Shown here: piece after piece, positions 49,939 through 62,028 of the stretch | Numbering within the stretch: the stretch's first letter is position 1 | How the letters are laid out: each line of letters begins with the position of its first letter | DNA from: Chaenocephalus aceratus | Lineage: Eukaryota; Chordata; Actinopteri; Perciformes; Channichthyidae | DNA: 64,000 bases | Direction: 5' to 3' | NCBI GenBank assembly: GCA_023974075.1 | Contig: CM043797.1 | Coordinates: 37,737,645 to 37,801,644, forward strand | The notes under the pieces: model-generated | What the model saw: only the letters and a program-made list of their open reading frames with translations | The model's database searches: none | Told to the model about the DNA's origin: nothing | Translations under genes and position numbers: made by a program

Positions 49939-51187
49939 GACACATGTTGATGTAGAAGAGACATGAAGAAGAGGGGACACATGTTGATGTAGAAGAGACA
50001 TGGAGAAGAGGGGACACATGTTGATGTAGAAGAGACATGAAGAAGAGGGGACACATGTTGATGTAGAAGAGACATGAAGAAGAGGGGACACATGTTGATG
50101 TAGAAGAGACATGAAGAAGAGGGGACACATGTTGATGTAGAAGAGACATGAAGAGAGGAGACACATGTTGATGTAGAAGAGACATGAAGAAGAGGGGACA
50201 CATGTTGATGTAGAAGAGACATGAAGAAGAGGGGACACATGCTGATGTAGAAGAGACATGAAGAAGAGAGGACACATGTTGATGTAGAAGAGACATGAAG
50301 AAGAGGGGACACATGTTGATGTAGAAGAGACATGAAGAAGAGAGGACACATGTTAATGGAGAAGAGACATGAAGAAGAGGGGACACATGTTGATGTAGAA
50401 GAGACATGAAGAAGAGGGGACACATGTTGATGTAGAAGAGACATGAGGAAGAGGGGACACATGTTGATGTAGAAGAGACATGAAGAAGAGGGGACACATG
50501 TTGGTGTAGAAGAGACATGAAGAAGAGGGGACACATGTTGATGTAGAAGAGACATGAAGAAGAGGGGACACATGTTGATGTAGAGGAGACATGAAGAAGA
50601 GGGGACACATGTTGATGTAGAAGAGACATGAAGAAGAGGGGACACATGTTGATGTAGAAGAGACATGAAGAAGAGGGGACACATGTTGATGTAGAAGAGA
50701 CATGAAGAAGAGGGGACACATGTTGATGTAGAAGAGACATGAAGAAGAGGGGACACATGTTGATGTAGAAGAGACATGAAGAAGAGGGGACACATGTTGA
50801 TGTAGAAGAGACATGAGGAAGAGGGGACACATGTTGATGTAGAAGAGACATGAAGAAGAGGGGACACATGTTGATGTAGAAGAGACATGAAGAAGAGGGG
50901 ACACATGTTGATGTAGAGGAACATGAAGAAGAGGGGACACATGTTGATGTAGAAGAAACATGAAGAAGAGGGGACACATGTTGATGTAGAAGACATGAAG
51001 AAGAGGGGACACATGTTGATGTAGAGACATGAAGAAGAGGGGACACATGTTGATGTAGAGGAGACATGAAGAAGAGGGGACACATGTTGATGTAGAGGAG
51101 ACATGAAGAAGAGGGGACACATGTTGATGTAGAGGAGACATGAAGAAGAGGGGACACATGTTGATGTAGAAGAGACATGAAGAAGTG
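49939..51187. repeat. 37-bp minisatellite, 34 units, derived from MITE 3' end
   Basis: The block ACACATGTTGATG (and rare variants) recurs 34 times between 49940 and 51155, mostly 37 bp apart; a few units are 34-38 bp. Each unit is ACACATGTTGATGTAGAAG plus AGACATGAAGAAGAGGGG. The last unit runs without a break into the MITE terminus (ACATGAAGAAGTGGATTTTG), so the unit is a copy of the MITE's own subterminal sequence. The three very long minus-strand frames here are an effect of a stop-free 37-bp unit. Confidence 0.97.
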
Positions 51188-51214
51188 GATTTTGCTTATA
51201 GGTGACCTTCTTAA

Positions 51215-52651
51215 AAGGAGTTCAGTGTGAAGAGATGTCTTCCCACTGCCTGCTTGTAAGACGTTTAAATATGACAACTGATTGATAAATATCTTTAACA
51301 TGTCATAACCCACGTCACATCTTTAGTTCGAGGTCATCATCACTTAAGCCTGTCACTTCAAAATGTTAGGTAACGACTGCCAGACAGCGACAAATCAGAC
51401 TTGAGAATGTCCTCCAGCGTGTATTCGATGTGACAGTGTTTGTGACGGTTTCACACATGAGTTGCTGCGGTTACATCATCATTTTAACGATAAAACAATG
51501 TCCTCCTCACCCTGTTTTCCTACGTGGACCAAGTGTATAACATCAACGTACTCACAATTTTACAATCTCTAAAATGTCATGAATACTTTTATGCAAAGTA
51601 GCTCTTGTCTTTTCCCCCTCTACGTCTGCCAATCTTTTCATTGGCTGCGCAGGATTTCTCCCTGGTCTCTCAGAGAGGATGAGCGAGTGACCCTTGACCT
51701 GGAGAATGAAGACTGCCGGTGAATCAGACTATCCTCAAGTGTTGGCATTTGCATTAAAGGTAAAAGTGATGAAGACAGACAGAGAGAGGATGTGAGAGAT
51801 TTCTGGAGCTTGTGTTTCCTTCTCTCAAGGCATCAGCCCTTTATTTCTCACCCTTATCACGGACCACGCAGAGCATCAAATATAAGCCTGGCTTTGGAAC
51901 CAAGTCAACGCACAAAAGCTCTGAGCGTATGAAATAAACAGAGGGATGTTTTCACAGTGCATGTGAGGGCAGCGGCAGCCGGAGGACACGGCGCATAAAA
52001 TACTTAAGTCATTTGCATTTCCAGATAAACATTAAAGTCAAATCATGTAGAGGTTGTAATATGTGGCATTAAACATCCATTTAAGAGCGTACAATTATTC
52101 TTGAAATATTCTACTTTATTTTAATGTTGAATACTTCTGTTCAAATGTGTTAAAATGTCTGGTTGCATGCCCTCACTCCAGTGACAGCCAACATAGGGTT
52201 GATGTTGTTTCCTAATTGTCCATCAAACGGGATGTCTCAGGAAGCTTGATAGGAACGTCAGCTCGCACTTGAAGACTTATATAATGTATTGGTCGCAGTG
52301 ACCTAACATACACGTGGTCGGTCATAACTCAAGAATTCATTTCCCCAGAGACGATTAAGAGGATAACTGGTGAAGAGATGACAGAGGACACTGATGGAGG
52401 TGGTAATTCTGGTTTTATCTTTTGGCAAACTGAAAATGTCACCTGTATCTGAAAAAACTCAGTTAAGATAAAATGGCTATTTGATGTTCAGAGAGAAATC
52501 CTGGTTATACATATCAAATACTGTGTATATTATTATTTTAATGTTGCCTATGTATTATAATCCCAATTTACCAGCGATCCTAGATCAGTAAAACACCTTT
52601 AAATAAATCCTATTATGCTTTGGGGGGGTTTTCCTTTCCTGTACTGTGTTA
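51215..52651. other. No gene or element recognised
   Basis: Mixed to AT-rich, short frames only. Possibly unique host DNA. Confidence 0.5.
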
Positions 52652-52713
52652 CAGTGCCTTGCAAAAGTATTCACCCCCCTTGGCAATTTCTTGTTACATT
52701 GCTTTAAAACATT

Positions 52714-53034
52714 TACCGTACTTTTCGGACTATAAAGCACCTGCATATAAGCTGCAGCAGCTAAATGGTCCGTCTGTCTTGCTCTCGTTCTGTCTCTCGG
52801 TTCCACTTTTACTTTGGCGCGCTACCTGTCTCGCTCTTTTCCGGCCTCCAGCTTTTCCTGCTGGAGCCCGCCGCTTAGAGGTGGCGGGCGCGGACCGGTC
52901 ATAGAGCCCATAGCGTTAAAGGTGGTTAATTTTACCTGTAAAGTCCATAGATTTAGGAGGTTCCCCTAGTGGCCGTTAGCTGGACAAAAAAAATGGGGGA
53001 AAAAGTCGCGGCTTATAGTCCGAAAAGTACGGTA
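52714..53034. mobile_element. MITE nested in the Tc1-like element
   Basis: Inverted ends TACCGTACTTTTCGGACTAT and ATAGTCCGAAAAGTACGGTA are perfect. Flanks CTTTAAAA / CTTTAATT agree at 6 of 8, fitting a hAT-type insertion. 321 bp. Confidence 0.88.
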
Positions 53035-53196
53035 CTTTAATTAGATTTTTGGAGAATTTGTATTATTTTATATACACAATATGCCTACAACTTTGAAGAT
53101 GCAAAAAATATTTTTTATTGTGAAACAAACAAGAAATATTAATGAAAAAGAGAAAACATGAGCGGGCATAACTATTCACCCCCACCCCCCCCAAAG

Positions 53197-54154
53197 TCAA
53201 TACTTTGTAGAGCCACCTTTTGCAGCAATAACAGCTGCAAGTCTCTTGGGGTATGTGTCTATAAGCTTGGCACATCTTTCCACTGGGATTTGTTTCCATT
53301 CTTCTTGGCAAAACTGCTCCAGCTCCTTTAGGTTAGATGGGTTCCGCTCGTGTACAGCCTTCTTTAGGTCATCCCACAGATTGGATTAAGGTCTGGGCTT
53401 TGACTAGGCCTCTCCAAAACGTTTAAATGTTTCCCCTTAAACCACTCAAGCGTTGCTTTAGCATATGCTTTGGGTCATTGTCCTGCTGGAAGGTGAACCT
53501 CCGCCCAAGCCTCAAATCTCTGGCAGACTGAAACACAGTTTCCTCAACTATGTCCCTGTCTTTAGCTCCATTCATCACCCCTTCTATTTTTACCAGCTTC
53601 CCAGTCCCTGCTGCCGATGAAAAGCATCCCCTCAACATGATGCTGCCTCCACCTTGCTTCCCTGTGGGGATGGTGTTCTGAGGGGGATCAGAGGTGTTGG
53701 GTTTGCGCCAGACATAGCGTTTACCTTGATGGCCAAAAAGTTCAATTTTTGTCTCATCCGACCACAGGACCTTCTTCCACCTGTTTGGGGAATCTTCCAC
53801 ATGTCTTTTGGCGAACTCCAAACATGTTTTCTTATTTTTTTTGCGACTCTTCCATAAAGCCCAGCTCTGTGGAGTGTACGGCTTACTGTGGTCCATTCTC
53901 CTCTCTCTGCTGTGGAGCTTACCGGCTCCTTCTGGGTTATCCTCGGCCTCTTTTGCCTCTCTGATCGATGCTCTCCTTGGACGGTGTGAGAGTTTTGGTG
54001 GGCGGCCCTCTCTTGGCAGGTTTGTTGTCGTGGCATATTTCTTTCATTTTAAAATAATGGATTTAATGGTTCTTCGTGATGTTCAAAGTTTGTGAGATTT
54101 TTTTATAACGCAACCCTGTCCCTGACCGGCTTGGAGAGCTCTTTAGTCTTCATG
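53197..54154 (-). pseudogene. Tc1-like transposase, frameshifted, catalytic Glu region lost
   Basis: The start MKTKELSKPVRDRV is the usual N-terminus of these transposases (54154), but a stop follows after 16 codons and most of the helix-turn-helix is missing. The catalytic part is readable at 53423-53896: KVLWSDETKIELFG (first Asp), KRYVWRKPNT, GGGSIMLRGCFS, and [11 protein letters not shown] (second Asp). Downstream, the SPDLNPI block is followed directly by the sequence for GM, so the bases for the ENLW segment with the third acidic residue are gone (about 53380/53381), shifting the frame. The C-terminus survives in another frame: YPKRLAAVIAAKGGSTKY then stop at 53197-53199. A 1-nt shift near 53630 also exposes a second frame. 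Length and order fit a ~340-residue Tc1 transposase. It cannot be active. Confidence 0.9.
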
Positions 54155-54305
54155 GTGTCGTTTCTTGCTCAGAAAGGCCACTTGCTGAGGTATGGAAGAT
54201 GGAGGCCTTCTACAACAGTTGTATAATAATAATTAATATAATAATTTAATGCAAGAAAATAGGAAAAATGGCAAGGGGGTGAATACTTTCGCAAGGCACT
54301 GTCTA

Positions 54306-54622
54306 TAGGTTTTTGTTTATCTCTGGGACTTGATGACATCACTATGTAACACTATTTCTATTAGCTAGCGCACTAACACTTTGTACGTGATAGCGGGACA
54401 TCTCTAAGTGGTTGACCAATCACAACAGAGCTGACCAGCTAACCAATCAGAGCAGACTGGGCTCTGGTTTCAGACAGAGGGTGAAAATAGATGCTGCAGC
54501 ACAGGCAGTATGAGAAAAATAAAGAGCTTTTTGAATATTAAAGCATGGAGACATGTCCCAGTAGAGACACTACATACTGATATACACCTGAACATCAGCA
54601 GGAGAGAATATGTCCTCTTTAA
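54306..54622 (-). mobile_element. TTAA-type MITE, family A
   Basis: Reverse-oriented: ends TCCTCTTTAA at 54622. Body blocks GGTTTCAGACAGAGGGTGAA, GCAGCACAGGCAGTATGAG and TACACCTGAACATCAGCAGG. The last block is the sequence that forms the 57-bp unit at 3451-4322, here in single copy. It abuts the Tc1-like element. Confidence 0.88.
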
Positions 54623-55333
54623 TGTGTAGTTTTGCGTTTTTGATTGCATCATGATCTCAAAGACACATATTGAGTGAAGTATGAATGCACTTCTGTAGGG
54701 CTTTGGTTGCAACACAATACATTTGAAATGCAGCTGCGGCCATCAAAACTCATCATCTGCGTTTTGTATCATTGCCTCTTCAGCAGCGTTACCTCCTGAT
54801 TCAGATGGTCTACATGTGGGATTTAGATGGTATATGTTTTGCAGTCAGGGTGACCTTGAGTGTGTCGTGTGTTCTGGTTCGCAGAGACCTCGCTGAGAGT
54901 AATAGCTCACAGTGGGAGTAACACCAAAATCCTCATTGACTCCAGATGACTGATAATACAGATAGATGCACTCTATAGGGTCCCACTCATACATGTATCA
55001 TGCTGAGCTCCCACAACGATGCACGCTTCCATACTGGGGGAAACTGGTACTGACTGGATTCTGTTGTTCGGAGGAGAAAAGGTAGAGCCAAAACGCCCCT
55101 CTTTGTGACCTTTTTTATTTCTTATTATAGCCTATTAAGAATGTTTTATTTATCATTCAAAGACCAGCAGGCATCTTTGTATGGAGTTCGGTTTCCTAGG
55201 GGGACATCTTCAATAACATATATTAAAAATACACCCAGTGCTGTTTCATAAAGCACCAACAACCAAAACACAAGGGTCCACTTTCCATTTCAGTTATCAT
55301 CAGACTTTTTCTGCAGGCATCTTAGGTTACTGT
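54623..55333. other. No gene or element recognised
   Basis: Mixed sequence, no motif. Confidence 0.5.
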
Positions 55334-55341
55334 CTTAAATC

Positions 55342-56806
55342 CAGTGGCGGCCGGCCCATAGGGGCGCTAGGGGCGCCACCCCCCCTCTTCCCACATTACA
55401 AAAAAAATATATATATATTAAAAAAATAATAATAATTTTTATTTTTAATAAACAAGGTAAATATTATATAATTGGTATCAGTAAAATGTATAATCTACTA
55501 TAACATCTCGTTTAAAATTGTGTTACGATGTATAAAGTTACTGATAAGTCACATTTCCTGCCTGGCCTTGCCCGTGTATCATTACCCTCTCTCGTCTGGG
55601 CACTATGCACAGCGCCCAGACGAGAGTGCAGCAAGTGCAGCAGAAGCCAACTGTTGCTATCTTTAAACTATGCCGCCGAAACATAATTTCCGCCATTCAG
55701 CGTCGTCAAATCTGATGGTCACGGGGCGCCTACGTCAGCGCCCCGGCGCAGTCTGTGAGTTGTTTGGACTCGTATCCCAGGAGACAAAACAGGAAGCTGT
55801 CATACACTCTGGAAGCTATCATTAGCAGCTAATATGAAAACTCAGTTTTTGACATAAAAATTGAATTATGGATTATCAATAATTTTTTCAAAGTGACAGA
55901 CACATTGGATAAAGCTATGGATTAACCTTCAGCCGCGTTTTTCTCGTTTTTGATCAGAATAACAGCAAAAGGTGAGCATATCTCCGTGTTTTGCTACCTA
56001 AAGCTACATCGTGTGATGTCTATATTTGCTTCCCCTGTCGCGAGTTCTGATCGCTCAGTGATGATACTTATATTTCTAGAATCTGTGGAATCTCAGCGTG
56101 TTAACTAAGCTTGTTTGTGCATATCCGATAAGTATATCGATTGATTTATACCTAGAGTGCATTAGCATTTTCTCGCTCAGGGCTCATTTAGACACTTCTT
56201 GTGAGACTTGTGTTTTGTTTTGGTAAACATGGTTCATATCATCAGTTACCTGAGTTTCTTCCCGTTAAATTAGTAGGACTTATGAATAGTTTATTACATT
56301 TTAAGAAGCCCTGGCTGAGACACAGTTTTGTGAGAGAAAAAAACGGGGGGGAAAAGCCCCTTAACAGGTTAAATGGGAATTAAATCATTTTAAGTAATTT
56401 TGAGTGTTCCCAAAGCCCCGGTGTTCTGCAGTTGGTGTGGGCCTACTGTACTGTTGCACAGTGTATGCTGTATAAACTATATGTCCAGGACAAGGTTTTT
56501 GGAAGTTTTGGAAGATTCATAGCTAACCACACTGACGATTATGGAGGTATTGATCAGTCTTCTCATTTTTTAAGCCTCAATTTGTCCTTTCCCCCCCCCC
56601 CTCCCCCTCTCTAACATCACCAGAAGTCATAATTAAGGGGTCTTTTCTAAAAAAAAATTAGCAGGGGAGCATCCCCCGGACCCCCGTACTATTGTTTGGT
56701 CACCATTTCCATAGCTCCACTTAAAAATCCCCCCGGACCCCCGTACTATTGTTTGGTCACCATTTCCATAGCTCCACCTAAAAATATTTTCCACCAGCCG
56801 CCACTG
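55342..56806 (+). mobile_element. hAT element carrying a ~590-bp cargo
   Basis: Flanks CTTAAATC (55334-55341) and CTTAAAAC (56807-56814) match at 7 of 8. Ends CAGTGGCGGCCGG and CCAGCCGCCACTG. Inside: a 13-bp perfect hairpin (55589-55601 / 55614-55626), the cargo at about 55785-56372 shared with 58534-59720, and a two-copy 57-bp direct repeat at about 56672-56785 next to the right end. 1465 bp. Confidence 0.9.
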
Positions 56807-56915
56807 CTTAAAACTATAGTTACACTAGCTCAGCTTGGGCCAGACAATGAATAAATGTTTACCCAGCTTTTTCTAAATAGCTGGGTAATCTGTCATGCCA
56901 ACATAACATGTTTTG

Positions 56916-57385
56916 TTAAAGAGGACATGTTATGCTTATTTTCAGGGTCATATTAGTATGTTTCCCTCTACTGGGACATGTCTCCATGCTTTAATGTTCA
57001 AAAAGCTCTTTATTTTTCACATACTGCCTGTGCTGCAGCACCTCTTTTCACCCTCTGTCTGAAACCAGAGCTGCTCTGATTGGTTAGCTGGCCGGCTCTG
57101 TTCTGAATGGTCAACGGCTTAGAGATGTGTCGGAAATGTCCCGCCCCTTAGCCTATCACGTTGGAGCACGAGAAGCGCACATGTTCCATCGTGATGTCAA
57201 TATGATTCAGGGGTAAACAAAGGAGTATGAGGCTTTTCAGGCAGTGTGGGAGAGAAACTCACTCTGGAGGGAACAGGGATTTTAGCCTTTGCAGACCATT
57301 TACATGCACAAAAACCTATTTAACACACTACAGGAAAACCTGTAGACCAGAAAAGGGCGTCTAGGGAAATAAATAGGTCTCTTAC
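56916..57385 (+). mobile_element. TTAA-type MITE, family A, near full length
   Basis: TTAA at 56916-56919, then AGAGGACATGTTATGC. It runs through TTTAATGTTCAAAAAGC and CTGATTGGTTAGCTGGCC to AGCCTTTGCAGACCATTTAC and AAATAGGTCTC. About 470 bp; the best reference copy here for the expanded relative at 3418-4463. Confidence 0.85.
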
Positions 57386-58189
57386 ATCATACGTAACTTT
57401 AGTATTGAAATCATTTTGACAGTGAAAGGTTGCTGACATTAACTAGGCTCTTGGTACTGCTGTTTTCGTATATACTGTATTGTATATACTGTATATAAAT
57501 GTCTTGCTGTCATCCTGTGTTTACCTGAATACATCAGAGAGTTTCCCAGACACAGCCAGTCAAACGCTTGTCGACCACCTGCTTTGACCTCTGAACTCCC
57601 CGGCCTTGTGGATTTCTCCCACGGGGCCCATAATGAAACACAGAGGGGAGGGAAGGAAATGTCAGAGCACTGATGGGGAATTGTGATGTAATCACGGAGA
57701 AAGAAGGAAGGAAGGAGAGAGGAAGAAGAAATCCAATGTTATTAAATACATATAGTGAGTAGTGGAGATGGCTGTCAAAGAAAGTCAAACTAAAGAGAGA
57801 AACATAGATATTCTAGGTTAATGGATTATATTTACCTGGCACATTAAAAACTCATGAAGCCACATATCTATATTAAAACTTTTTTTTTTCCACAGTTGTA
57901 GGCCTGTTTGTTGGCAACAGCTTGCTTCATAAGCTAAACTAATCAACATGTCGGCCTAGTTTGTTTAATCTCTATTTACTGAAGTCTCAGTTGGACATCA
58001 AAATGATTTTAAAAAACTGTGGTAATTAGAGGTGTTGCTAGGCAGATTTGTTTACCTTTGGTCAGAGCCAGGCTAGCATTTCCCCCTACTTTAAGTCTTA
58101 TTGCTAAGCTAAGATAACCGCAGGGTCGTTATTGCATAATTCTTGAACATGAAAGTTGTTTCAATATTCCTAAAAATACATGACAATTC
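57386..58189. other. No gene or element recognised
   Basis: Mixed sequence; a duplicated TATATACTGTAT block at 57470-57495. Confidence 0.5.
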
Positions 58190-58427
58190 CTCTGAAACCA
58201 GAGCTCAGACTGCTCTGATTGGTTAGCTGGCACGCTCTGTTGTGATTGGTCAACAGCTTAGAGATGTCCCACGCCTTAGCCTATCACGTACAATGTGTTG
58301 GAGCGCTAGCCAATAGAAGAGTGAGTGTTACGTAGAGATGTCACTATATTATGGAAGTAAACAAAGGATTGCAATGGAGGCGTTTCAGGCATGAAAAACC
58401 CCTCAAATGATAATAGGGCCCCTTTAA
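58190..58427 (+). mobile_element. TTAA-type MITE, family A-related, 5' truncated
   Basis: Starts inside the family at CTCTGAAACCAGAGCTCAG and ends AATAGGGCCCCTTTAA at 58427. Confidence 0.8.
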
Positions 58428-58533
58428 ATAACCCAATTAAACATACAGAATGTTAAGTGGTAACACTACCTTAATTTTATATCCAACACAAATGTTTAAC
58501 CAGAGTCTGTAATACGTTTCAAATGGTAGTTAT

Positions 58534-59720
58534 TAGGGCTGCATGATATTGAAAAAAACTGACATTGCGGTTTTTTGTTCCCCTGCGATATATATTGCGT
58601 TTTTTTTAACCTGTTAAGCCCTAAGGTCCCGGCGGGTACTTTACTTTTTTTTATCTCAGGGGATCTTAATATTTAAGAACCTATTAATGTGTTATACCAG
58701 ATTAACGGGAATAATCTCAGCTAACTGACGATACAAACCATTTTTACCAAAACAAAACACAAGTCTCATAAGAAGCATCTAAATGACCCCTGAGCGAAAA
58801 ATGCTAACAGACTTTGGCACAGAACTCAAGATAAAAGTACCCTTATTACTTATCGTAGATGCACTTACAAGATATCCGATTAAAGCTGAGGTTCCACAGA
58901 TTATTTAGGTATATAGTATCATCACTGAGTGATCCGAACTCGCGACAGGGGAAGCAAACACAGACATCACAACACGTACCTTTACGGAGCTTCTAGGGAG
59001 ATCGTCTCACCGTAGCTGTCAATCTGATCAAAAGACGTGTTCAATGGCCTTAAAACGAGAAAAAACGCGGCTGAATCGGTTAATCCATAGGTTTTTAACG
59101 TCTCTGTATAAAAAAATTATTTCATTTATAATCCATAATTCCATTTTTATATAAAAATCGCAGAGCAAAAGTTAGCTGCTAATGCTAGCCACCAGAGTGG
59201 CTGCATAGTGACAAGTAGCCAAAACCGGAAGCTGACTCTGGTGGCTAGCAGCTAATTTTTGTGCTCCGATTTTTACATAAAAATGGAATTATGGATTATA
59301 AACAATTGCTTCAAAGCCACAGATACATTATCAACCTATGGATCAACCGATTCATCCGCGTTTTTCTCGTTTTAATGCCATTGAGCACGTCTTTTGATCA
59401 GATTGACAGCTACGGTGAGACGATCTCCCGTAAAAGCTCCGTAAAAGGTACGTGTTGTGATGTCTGTGTTTGCTTCCCCTGTCGCGAGATCGAATCGCTT
59501 AGATACTATACTTAAATAATCTTTGGAGTCTCAGCTTTAATCGGATATATTGTATGTGCAGTTTCGATAAGTAATAAGGGTATCTTTATTTTGAATTCTG
59601 TGCTAAAGTGTGTTAGCATTTTTTTTTTTTAATGAATAAAACCGCACGTCTCTGCTGTGTGAATATCGCGCATGCGCATATCGCGGTTATCGCCATGACA
59701 CGGTATATCGTTCAGCCCTA
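58534..59720. mobile_element. hAT transposon containing an inverted pair of the cargo
   Basis: Perfect 8-bp TSD GTAGTTAT at 58526-58533 and 59721-59728. Ends TAGGGCTGCATGATATTG and (reverse complement) TAGGGCTGAACGATATACC. The interior is a large foldback: about 58609-59200 and about 59210-59630 are inverted copies of the sequence at 55785-56372 (landmarks CCCCTGTCGCGAG, CCGCGTTTTTCTCGTTTT, AATTATGGATTAT). 1187 bp. Confidence 0.93.
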
Positions 59721-59728
59721 GTAGTTAT

Positions 59729-60752
59729 TTTACATTCCCTAAAAAGAAATCAAGCTACCAATGTCAATCTGAGGGTTCTTTAACATGTCATTCCTCTCAG
59801 TTTCAATGCCTCCATGCACTATTAGACATGTGTACAGTAAAGATTTACTTTACAACCTTTCTGGAGGACATAAGGCTCATTTAGTTTAAATATGGGTGGC
59901 ATGACAAACAAGACCTCCCCTGCTTAAAATCCATCCATTAGCTTTCGGAGAATCAATGGAAGCCTCTCATTACCAGCAGAGGTGGAACAGCCTTCACTGT
60001 TTGATGGCAGATTTGTCTGCACGCCTTAAATTATCCACACGTATTTTTATTCATGAGCATGAAATTCCATTTGGTAAAGTACTACCTCCTATACATGTTC
60101 ATGTCACTGTCAACTTCCCCTGTCGTATTTATTCATGAGTTGAGCAAGCTGTGATGGATATGAGTCCAAGGACAACGTCTCATTAAATAGTTATGCGAAA
60201 TGTCAAGAGGAACCAACTGCAATTCCTCAAGGACGCCTGCAGTTTTAGGACAAAACTCTAACAATGCAGTGTGTTGATCCATGGGGAGTAAGAGGTGAGC
60301 AATGGTGGATTTAAAAATTTGAAGGACATAACCAAAAATATGCATGCTTCCAATCACACTTCATTTGTAAAGGCTAAAATAACAAGGCATCTGCAGTGCT
60401 GTTGGGGGACATTGGCAACCATTTTACATAATACAAAGGATTTCATTGGTGCACATATGAAGTCCACACTGTTGTACAATACAGTGTAATAATCAGAGTT
60501 ACGTCATGTTTCTACCACTATGGGTCCCTCAATCCAATTCATAACAGTGGCCAACATAAAAGTCATCTTCTCCGGGATAGGATGTCTTCAGTTCCTCGGT
60601 CAGGAGGTGTTTTGGACATATTCTGAAAAAGAGGTGGACACGTCAGCACGGACATTTTTCTGTACAATGTTGACAATGCACCTTCAGATTTTGGGTCAGG
60701 AGAGAGTGCAACAAGAATGCAAGAGGTATTTGAAGATACAAAGTATTACACA
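59729..60752. other. No gene or element recognised
   Basis: Open frames at 59956-60138 and 60520-60834 are motif-free. Confidence 0.5.
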
Positions 60753-60968
60753 TATACACACACACACACACACACCCACACACACACACCTTGGAAAGCA
60801 TGTCCCTCTGCACCTCTGCTGTGTAAGGATGTGACAGGTTGACAGGCAACTCTAGCTAACCCAGAGAGGGGGCGGGACAGGGGCTACTTAGACACATGCA
60901 AATGAAAACACACACACACATAGAGACACACACAAACACACACACACACACACACACACCACACACAC
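60753..60968. repeat. Two interrupted (CA)n tracts
   Basis: About 60753-60789 and 60908-60968. Confidence 0.9.
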
Positions 60969-61442
60969 AAAAACACCCTTGAACAAAGGATAAACACAAG
61001 TGACAGTGTGTCCGGTAAAAGTCCTCTCTGGTGGCGGTTAATGGAAACACATTCACAAGCTCTTTTGACCTCCTCACCAACCTTTTTCTCTTTTGACACT
61101 TAAACTCTTCAGGGATTTGGAAGTAAAAGCAATTAAATACCAAGGAAATATTTGACCTGCAAAGTGTATTTACAGTTGTGGTGTGTATAGTGAAGGCTTT
61201 GGCACGGATCGACTGTAGCTCCCGGGCTCGAAAGACCCTCAAAAAACCTTCCTGAAAAAACTCTGACGACTGAGAAAATTGCAAATCTCAAAGTCAGAGG
61301 TTGATGAAGAGCTCGGAGGCTCGTTGGATGCAGGCTTTCTGGGATGGAAAGAGTGGCTGGAGAAGAGAAGATGTGATGGGCTACGTGTAGACGAGATGAG
61401 TAAAAGAGAGGAAGCTGATTTAAGTGAGCAGAAGGTTAATTG
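60969..61442. other. No gene recognised
   Basis: A 142-residue minus-strand frame (60856-61284) has a basic patch but starts and ends in simple sequence; not called. Confidence 0.45.
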
Positions 61443-61490
61443 AAAAACTACGGAGCCCCTAAAGGGACATGGAAAAAAAAAAAAAAGAGA

Positions 61491-61574
61491 CAAAAAAAAA
61501 TAAAGTCAGGATAATGGATTCGTTTCTCGTGCGCACGAGAAACGAATCCGTTATCCTGACTTTATTTTTTTTTG
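61491..61574. repeat. 84-bp palindrome, one mismatch
   Basis: Centred on 61532/61533 (CTCGTGC|GCACGAG). 41 of 42 base pairs match; the mismatch is 61515/61550. No loop. Confidence 0.95.
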
Positions 61575-61830
61575 AGAAAGTTACCGATGCACCAAGGAGG
61601 AAGTGGAACACGAGACAACCATTTCATTGCAGACTTTTATGTTTACGTGGGGAATTGACAGTGCATACATTATTTGAGATATATTTTGAAGTCAGACTTA
61701 ATTGTATGGACATTTCGGCCAGGGGTGTAGAGCTATTGGTTTAAGCACCGGATTGGCAAAAAACAGGAGAGTCTGTAAACCAGTCTGCTTTGATCTATGA
61801 ATTAATGTCCGTGACTCTCAGAGTACCTGC

Positions 61831-61831
<1 letters not shown>

Positions 61832-61915
<84 letters not shown>
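61832..61915. repeat. (CA)n microsatellite
   Basis: 84 bp, between the foldback cargo and the family D fragment. Confidence 0.97.
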
Positions 61916-61916
<1 letters not shown>

Positions 61917-61917
<1 letters not shown>

Positions 61918-62028
61918 CGGGACGAATCCCATTGGGCCGGTACCGAAGTGGGCCGCCCGTTGACAGTTTACGTGGGCTGGGCTGGGTGCGAGTCCCGGGC
62001 TGATTTTTAGTCCCAGTCCGCCCATCAT
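61917..62028 (-). mobile_element. hAT MITE family D, unexpanded fragment
   Basis: On the minus strand: GGGCGGACTGGGACTAAAAA, TCAGCCCGGG, GTCAACGGGCGGCCC, ACTTCGGTACCGG and GGATTCGTCCCGA, matching both flanks of the ~74-bp array at 14960-16070 but with no tandem copies. Confidence 0.85.

Larger units (their letters stand above)
48901..51214 (+). mobile_element. TTAA-type MITE, family B, invaded and expanded
   Basis: TTAA at 48901-48904, then AGGTCTCCTATTATACTCTG; the far end is AGTGGATTTTGCTTATAGGTGACC followed closely by TTAA at 51211-51214. The body is interrupted by the element at 49232-49815, and the 3' part is expanded into the 37-bp array. Without both, it is about 500 bp. A 13-G run lies at 49165-49177. 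Confidence 0.8.
52652..54301 (-). mobile_element. Tc1-like transposon with dead transposase
   Basis: Inverted ends CAGTGCCTTGCAAAAGTATT and (reverse complement) CAGTGCCTTGCGAAAGTATT. TA precedes the left end; the right TA is altered. 1650 bp including the MITE at 52714-53034. Orientation of the transposase is minus. Confidence 0.93.

Noticed and set aside
49845..51313. Long minus-strand frames (up to 465 residues) with repeated CPLFFMSLLHQHV
   Set aside because: Translation of a stop-free 37-bp tandem repeat; all three frames stay open.
60856..61284. 142-residue minus-strand frame with a Lys/Arg patch
   Set aside because: Runs into a CA tract (Cys/Val run) and has no family signature.
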